A stretch of DNA of 64,000 nt from CAZOKZ01 sp964580585 (GTDB lineage: Bacteria > Sumerlaeota > Sumerlaeia > SLMS01 > JAHLLQ01): the NCBI GenBank assembly GCA_964580585.1, contig CAZOKZ010000012.1, positions 1 to 64,000 of the forward strand. The letters are read 5' to 3'. Below the pieces are notes generated by a model. It had not been told where the DNA came from. It did no database searches and saw only the letters and a list, made by a program, of their open reading frames with translations. Shown piece by piece: positions 60,447 through 64,000 of this stretch. The translations under genes were made by a program, and so were the position numbers. Each line of letters opens with the position of its first letter. The stretch's first letter is position 1.

Positions 60447-62495
60447 TTATTCCACCTCTTCCTTCTTCCCAAAATCCTCGTCAATCGGCAGGAACGGAAT
60501 GAACGCCAAACCCGGCAGGCTGAACAAAATCACCAGCCAGAAAAATACTCTGTATCCCACCAATTCCTGCAAATAGCCGCTCCACATGCCGGGAATCATG
60601 TATCCTAACGTCATGAAGCCGGTGCAGAGCGCGTAATGCGCGGTCTTGAACGACCCCTTGGCGGTGACGATCATCACCAGCAAGTAACTGACGAACCCGA
60701 AACCGTAGCCAAACGCTTCGATACCGACGCACACGTTGACGGGGACAAGGTTTTCCGGCAACACGGTGCCCAAATAAACGTAGAGAAAATTCGGAAGGTG
60801 CATGCCTGCCACCATCCACCAGATCATGCGCCGTAAACCATACCGCGCGACCAAAAAACCGCCCAATAACCCGCCAACTGTCAGTGCGAGCAAATACACA
60901 AACGTGTTGGTGAACGCCAATTCGCCCAGCGACATTCCAAGTCCCATGTTTTCCGGCAAATCGATCAGGAAAAGATTCTTAACCTGGGCCAGTTGCGCTT
61001 CGCCCAGCCGGAATGTGAGCAAGAACGCGAGCGTGAGGATTATTTTTTCCTTCTGGAAAAACGTCACGAAAACCTCGGCGAAACCAATGCGGCTGACGTC
61101 GGACATTTTGAAGAAAAACATGCGCGCCAAACGTCGCGCAGGCGTCGCGAACCAAACGCCCACGGCCAGGATAATCAGCACCAGGAATTTGCCCGCGGTG
61201 AAAAAGAACGTGAAGCCTTTTTGCGCGAGCGCCGTTGCTCCGTCCCCAATGGTGATGGTTTGCAGGGGGCCTTCGAGTTTCCCCACGCCGTACAGCACCG
61301 CCCAGCCAAGCGCCCACGGCACGGCCACCGTTGCCGTCAGCGCCAGCACCGGTTGGTAGAACGGTGGACGATCGCCCGCGATCGGCAAATCCGTCCCCGG
61401 CTTGGGCATGGTGAATCGGTGATAGATGAAACACACGAAATAAACGCCCGCGCAGAGCAACAACACCATCGACCAACTGAACGGGATGTTGCCTGCCTCG
61501 AATCGATAGGTCGCGTGAGCGGAATCGCGGATTTTTGTCGGCAACGTTGCCGTGATTGTCGCGGGTTCGCGCCAATTGTCGGCGGTGAACTCGATACGTT
61601 GCGTGTCCAGTTTAATCCCCTGGTCGTTGCCCGCCATAAAAACGCGCTCGAAGAAATTTCCGCGAGGAACAAGGCGCACCGTCACTACTTCCGGGTGCCC
61701 GGGAGGCGGCGCGTTGCCCAGACGTACCGACAGCGTTGCCGTCGTGCCCGCGTCGCCCTCAAGCGTGGTTGGCCAGACGACGATGTGTTGTTCTTCCACG
61801 GGAAACCCGACAGGGTCCTCGATAACGAACACTGGCCGAGCGTCGGGGCGCCACGCGCTCACCTCAACGTCGATGGGCGACGGTCCCGTGTGGCCTTGAA
61901 TCCATCCGGCAGCCGCGATCAACAGCCCGTTTGCCGTCATCAAGGCCAGGCGAAACACCGTGCTGCGCACGCCAACGAAAAACGCCTGCTGCTTTTCGTT
62001 CAACGCCAGCATATAATGTCCGTCGCAGGCAATATCGTGCGTCGCGGCAGCCATCCCCATCGCCAGCAAACACCCAATGCACACGAAGAAAAATGGCGAA
62101 TCGGAAATATCGCCCGTACCCGTCAAGGACGACACGGGCAGCCAGAACGACAACGCCGCCCCGAGCAAACATACCCCCACGGCGAACTGCATCCAGATCG
62201 TCCAGTTGCGCCGTGTCCCGTAGCGATCCACCAACGGCCCCCACAGCGGCTTGATCGTCCACGGCAGGCTGAGCAAACTGGCCCAAAGGAGCGTCGGGCC
62301 ATTTGGAATTCCCATTGTTTTGAAAATCACCGCAAAGAGCTGGATTGCGATCGCGTATTGCAAGCCCTGGAGGAAATTGACCGTCGGTACCCAGGCCCAC
62401 GGCGTGATGCGGCGCCCGGTGATATCGGGCTCGCCACGATGGATGCTGTGGTTGGCAGTGGAGGAGGAAGCAGCGGGAGTCGGATCAGCGGACAT
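60447..62495 (-). CDS. AmpG/PAT-like MFS transporter with inserted extracytoplasmic domain
   Basis: 682 residues. The N-terminal half has LLWASLLSLPWTIKPLWGPLVDRYGTRRNW, the D-R-x-G-x-R-R motif of MFS proteins close to AmpG muropeptide permeases; six helices follow. Between about residues 203 and 333 lies a non-membrane, beta-rich insertion (ATLSVRLGNAPPPGHPEVVTVRLVPRG; LDTQRIEFTADNWREPATITATLP), which looks like a Calx-beta/Ig-like domain. The C-terminal half has further helices and LARYGLRRMIWWMVAG. Substrate unknown; AmpG-like proteins import cell-wall fragments. Confidence 0.8.
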   Translation of the reverse strand: MSADPTPAASSSTANHSIHRGEPDITGRRITPWAWVPTVNFLQGLQYAIAIQLFAVIFKTMGIPNGPTLLWASLLSLPWTIKPLWGPLVDRYGTRRNWTIWMQFAVGVCLLGAALSFWLPVSSLTGTGDISDSPFFFVCIGCLLAMGMAAATHDIACDGHYMLALNEKQQAFFVGVRSTVFRLALMTANGLLIAAAGWIQGHTGPSPIDVEVSAWRPDARPVFVIEDPVGFPVEEQHIVVWPTTLEGDAGTTATLSVRLGNAPPPGHPEVVTVRLVPRGNFFERVFMAGNDQGIKLDTQRIEFTADNWREPATITATLPTKIRDSAHATYRFEAGNIPFSWSMVLLLCAGVYFVCFIYHRFTMPKPGTDLPIAGDRPPFYQPVLALTATVAVPWALGWAVLYGVGKLEGPLQTITIGDGATALAQKGFTFFFTAGKFLVLIILAVGVWFATPARRLARMFFFKMSDVSRIGFAEVFVTFFQKEKIILTLAFLLTFRLGEAQLAQVKNLFLIDLPENMGLGMSLGELAFTNTFVYLLALTVGGLLGGFLVARYGLRRMIWWMVAGMHLPNFLYVYLGTVLPENLVPVNVCVGIEAFGYGFGFVSYLLVMIVTAKGSFKTAHYALCTGFMTLGYMIPGMWSGYLQELVGYRVFFWLVILFSLPGLAFIPFLPIDEDFGKKEEVE

Positions 62496-62694
62496 GAACG
62501 GGTAACTCGCATGAAATCAAGAATAGAAGCGAGAAAACCCACCCGACACGAACAACATCAAGGGGCAAAGCATCCCGTCGCGGTTCATTTTTCAATTCGC
62601 TCCACATCGGAATTCGACCAAATGCGTGAAAAACGGCTTAGTTTTGTTGCCTTTTTGTCCCGTCGTCTTGAAATGCGCAAAACCAACAAATCCA

Positions 62695-63087
62695 ATGATT
62701 CCTCGCGAACTCAATTCGCTTGGGGACCATTTGAGGAAAGTTCGCGTCGAACGTGGGTACACATTGCACCAAGTGGCCAACATGCTCGGAACCAGCATCA
62801 ATCGAGTCTTCGCCTGGGAACACGGAGTCTTGAAACCAAGTAAGAAGTTCCGTGAAATGCTTCTGCGCTGGATGGGATACAACCCAGACGACCTGGACGA
62901 ACTATTCGACCCAAAACGAGTTCGTCAGTGGCGCATTCAGCATGGCCTCAGCCGTGCACATCTAGCCAAAGAACTTGGCCTTGCCGTCAACACCATCGAA
63001 ACCTGGGAACGTGGCCGCTATGCACCCAGCCCGGAAAACGTCGCACAGCTCAAATCAATGATGGCCCGGATAAAGGGGCCGGTATAG
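62695..63087 (+). CDS. Tandem XRE-family helix-turn-helix regulator
   Basis: 130 residues made of two Cro/CI-type HTH units. Unit 1 (about 10-60): LGDHLRKVRVERGYTLHQVANMLGTSINRVFAWEHGVLKPS; unit 2 (about 75-125): VRQWRIQHGLSRAHLAKELGLAVNTIETWERGRYAPSPE. Both have the conserved Gln/Ala-x3-Gly and W-E-x-G positions. ATG 62695 is used because homologous proteins begin just before the L-G-D-H-L/I-R-K motif; an upstream extension of 23 residues is unsupported. No operator recognised. The gene is convergent with the XylR-like regulator. Confidence 0.82.
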   Translation: MIPRELNSLGDHLRKVRVERGYTLHQVANMLGTSINRVFAWEHGVLKPSKKFREMLLRWMGYNPDDLDELFDPKRVRQWRIQHGLSRAHLAKELGLAVNTIETWERGRYAPSPENVAQLKSMMARIKGPV

Positions 63088-63114
63088 CAGCTGGAACAAT
63101 AAGTACTCGTTGTC

Positions 63115-64000
63115 TTATTTTGGCTCCTGATGGTTTGGAATCGTGCCGTAATGTTGTTCGATTTTAATGGCGGTGGTTCCTTTGAACTTCTCTCGCCACG
63201 CGCCGGGGGAGAGGCCGGTTTGGGCATGGAAAAAGTTCCAGAAGTACGAAGATCGTCGAAAACCGGATGCAGTGGCAATCTCCTCGACAGGCAAGTTGGT
63301 GTCGAGCAGTAGCGTCATAGTGCGACGCAGTCGCTGGCGCGAAATTTCACCCGCGATGGTTTCGCCCAGGAGGTGCCGGAACCGGTCCTGTAATGTTCGG
63401 CGCGAGATGTTGGCGGCGCGTGCCACGTCATCTACGCCTATGGGGTCGGCAAGGTTTTCTCGAATGAAGCGAAGTGCGACGACCACGGCGGGGTCTTCGA
63501 CCGCTAGCACGTCGGACGACATACGCATGGCGATGCCCTTAGGAGGAATGCGAATGGTTGGCTGCTCGGATTTTTCTCCGGAAATAAGGTGGTCGAGCAA
63601 GGCGGCTGCCTCGTATCCCACCCGTACAGCGTTTGGCTCGACGCTGGAGAGCGAGGGTCGGATGGCGTTGCAAATCAGGACGTTATTATCGACGCCAACG
63701 ATGGCAATTTCTTTGGGTACCTCGATCCCGGTTTCTTTACAAGCTTCGAGTACTTGGAATGCCAGTGTATCGTTGGTTGTAAAAATGCCGACGGGTTTCT
63801 TCAGCGTTTGAAGCCATTTGTTCAAACGTGTGGCGTTTTTTTCGTCGAGTAATTTTTGGCGCGGATTATTTACGGATGAGGGAACATATTTAAACTTACA
63901 ATGATGACAATTGGCGACTTGGGCTGCTTGGAGAAAACCCGTCGCGCGAATTTTTTCCCAGGATACGTTCGACGATGTGCAGCACGCGAGCGCGCGGAAC
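63115..64000 (-). CDS. XylR-like transcription regulator (LacI-like sensor plus AraC HTH), truncated at window edge
   Basis: The frame is open to 64000, so the N-terminal part lies outside. The visible sensor part has GIFTTNDTLAFQVLEACKETGIEVPKEIAIVGVDNN and PSLSSVEPNAVRVGYEAAALLDHLI, the end of a LacI/periplasmic-binding-like domain. The C-terminus is an AraC/XylS double helix-turn-helix: DPIGVDDVARAANISRRTLQDRFRHLLGETIAGEI and LPVEEIATASGFRRSSYFWNFFHAQTGLSPGAWR. It probably controls a sugar-use operon upstream, outside the window. Four Cys/His in NCHHC near the edge are an oddity. Confidence 0.85.
   Translation of the reverse strand, partial: FRALACCTSSNVSWEKIRATGFLQAAQVANCHHCKFKYVPSSVNNPRQKLLDEKNATRLNKWLQTLKKPVGIFTTNDTLAFQVLEACKETGIEVPKEIAIVGVDNNVLICNAIRPSLSSVEPNAVRVGYEAAALLDHLISGEKSEQPTIRIPPKGIAMRMSSDVLAVEDPAVVVALRFIRENLADPIGVDDVARAANISRRTLQDRFRHLLGETIAGEISRQRLRRTMTLLLDTNLPVEEIATASGFRRSSYFWNFFHAQTGLSPGAWREKFKGTTAIKIEQHYGTIPNHQEPK

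Noticed and set aside
60993..62843. 616-codon plus-strand frame opposite the MFS transporter
   Set aside because: Low-complexity Arg/His/Gln-rich translation, antisense to a well-supported gene; a shadow of GC-rich codon use.
1..64000. CRISPR array or prophage
   Set aside because: No regularly spaced repeats, cas genes, integrase, terminase or capsid genes were found.

Overview
The window looks like chromosome from an uncultured, probably anaerobic or facultative Gram-negative bacterium. The supporting genes are heptosyltransferase, O-antigen ligase-type proteins and a lipid A hydrolase-like phosphoesterase (outer membrane), pyruvate:ferredoxin oxidoreductase with a small ferredoxin (anaerobic metabolism), phosphatidylethanolamine synthesis, the succinylase lysine branch, and a XylR-type (LacI-like plus AraC) regulator of the kind common in PVC-like phyla. 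I cannot place it to phylum from sequence alone; a lineage such as Sumerlaeota/BRC1, Hydrogenedentota or a PVC relative is a guess. Genes are mostly GC-moderate, in short operons with 4-base ATGA overlaps. The islands at about 28.97-30.3 kb and 43.6-45.1 kb are visibly AT-richer and look acquired.

Layout. 0-8.5 kb: end of a PKD-like protein, a GT4 glycosyltransferase, a methyltransferase, a YprB-like exonuclease, a degenerate GyrB-like protein, a multi-domain diguanylate cyclase and a VanZ-like protein. 8.7-11.7 kb: psd-pssA-rsmB, phosphatidylethanolamine synthesis plus rRNA methylation. 12.1-16.8 kb: nifJ and a dihydroorotate dehydrogenase-like gene ending in a strong terminator. 17.1-25.7 kb: ferredoxin and cysteine desulfurase (Fe-S supply), then a DNA-damage block of lexA, a phosphoesterase, addA and recA. 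26-31.4 kb: a cobA-hemD fusion with a large charged insertion, dapD, an AT-rich DUF4238 gene and an AlkC-like gene. 32-38.4 kb: pgk, a membrane protein, an EEP lipoprotein, a secreted alpha/alpha-toroid-like protein, a biotin-ligase-fold protein and tRNA-Gln. 38.5-43.5 kb: a MITE-like element with target duplication, DUF4870, GNAT-mazG, a Gfo/Idh oxidoreductase, heptosyltransferase-HAD. 43.6-46.3 kb: an accessory patch with a HEPN-type protein, repeats and a zeta-toxin gene broken by an amber codon. 46.4-50.2 kb: leuS with an unusual insertion, and thrB. 50.2-55.5 kb: a three-gene operon with two O-antigen ligase-type membrane proteins. 55.6-64 kb: a nested palindrome, an ankyrin protein, prfB with its programmed frameshift, a kinase-like protein, an AmpG-like transporter with an extra domain, a tandem-HTH regulator and a XylR-like regulator cut by the window edge.

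The main unusual signals are these: (1) a GyrB/ParE-like ATPase-plus-transducer protein that lost its catalytic motifs; (2) several families of small palindromic mobile or structural repeats, including a 147-bp element with an 11-bp target duplication, GGGACGGAG hairpins at convergent gene ends that also lie in frame inside addA, and a nested palindrome at 55.6 kb; (3) large insertions in otherwise conserved enzymes (CobA, LeuRS, an AmpG-like MFS protein); (4) a HEPN protein next to a decaying zeta-toxin locus. I found no convincing complete undescribed multi-gene system; the accessory patch at 43.6-46.3 kb and the degenerate GyrB are the best candidates.
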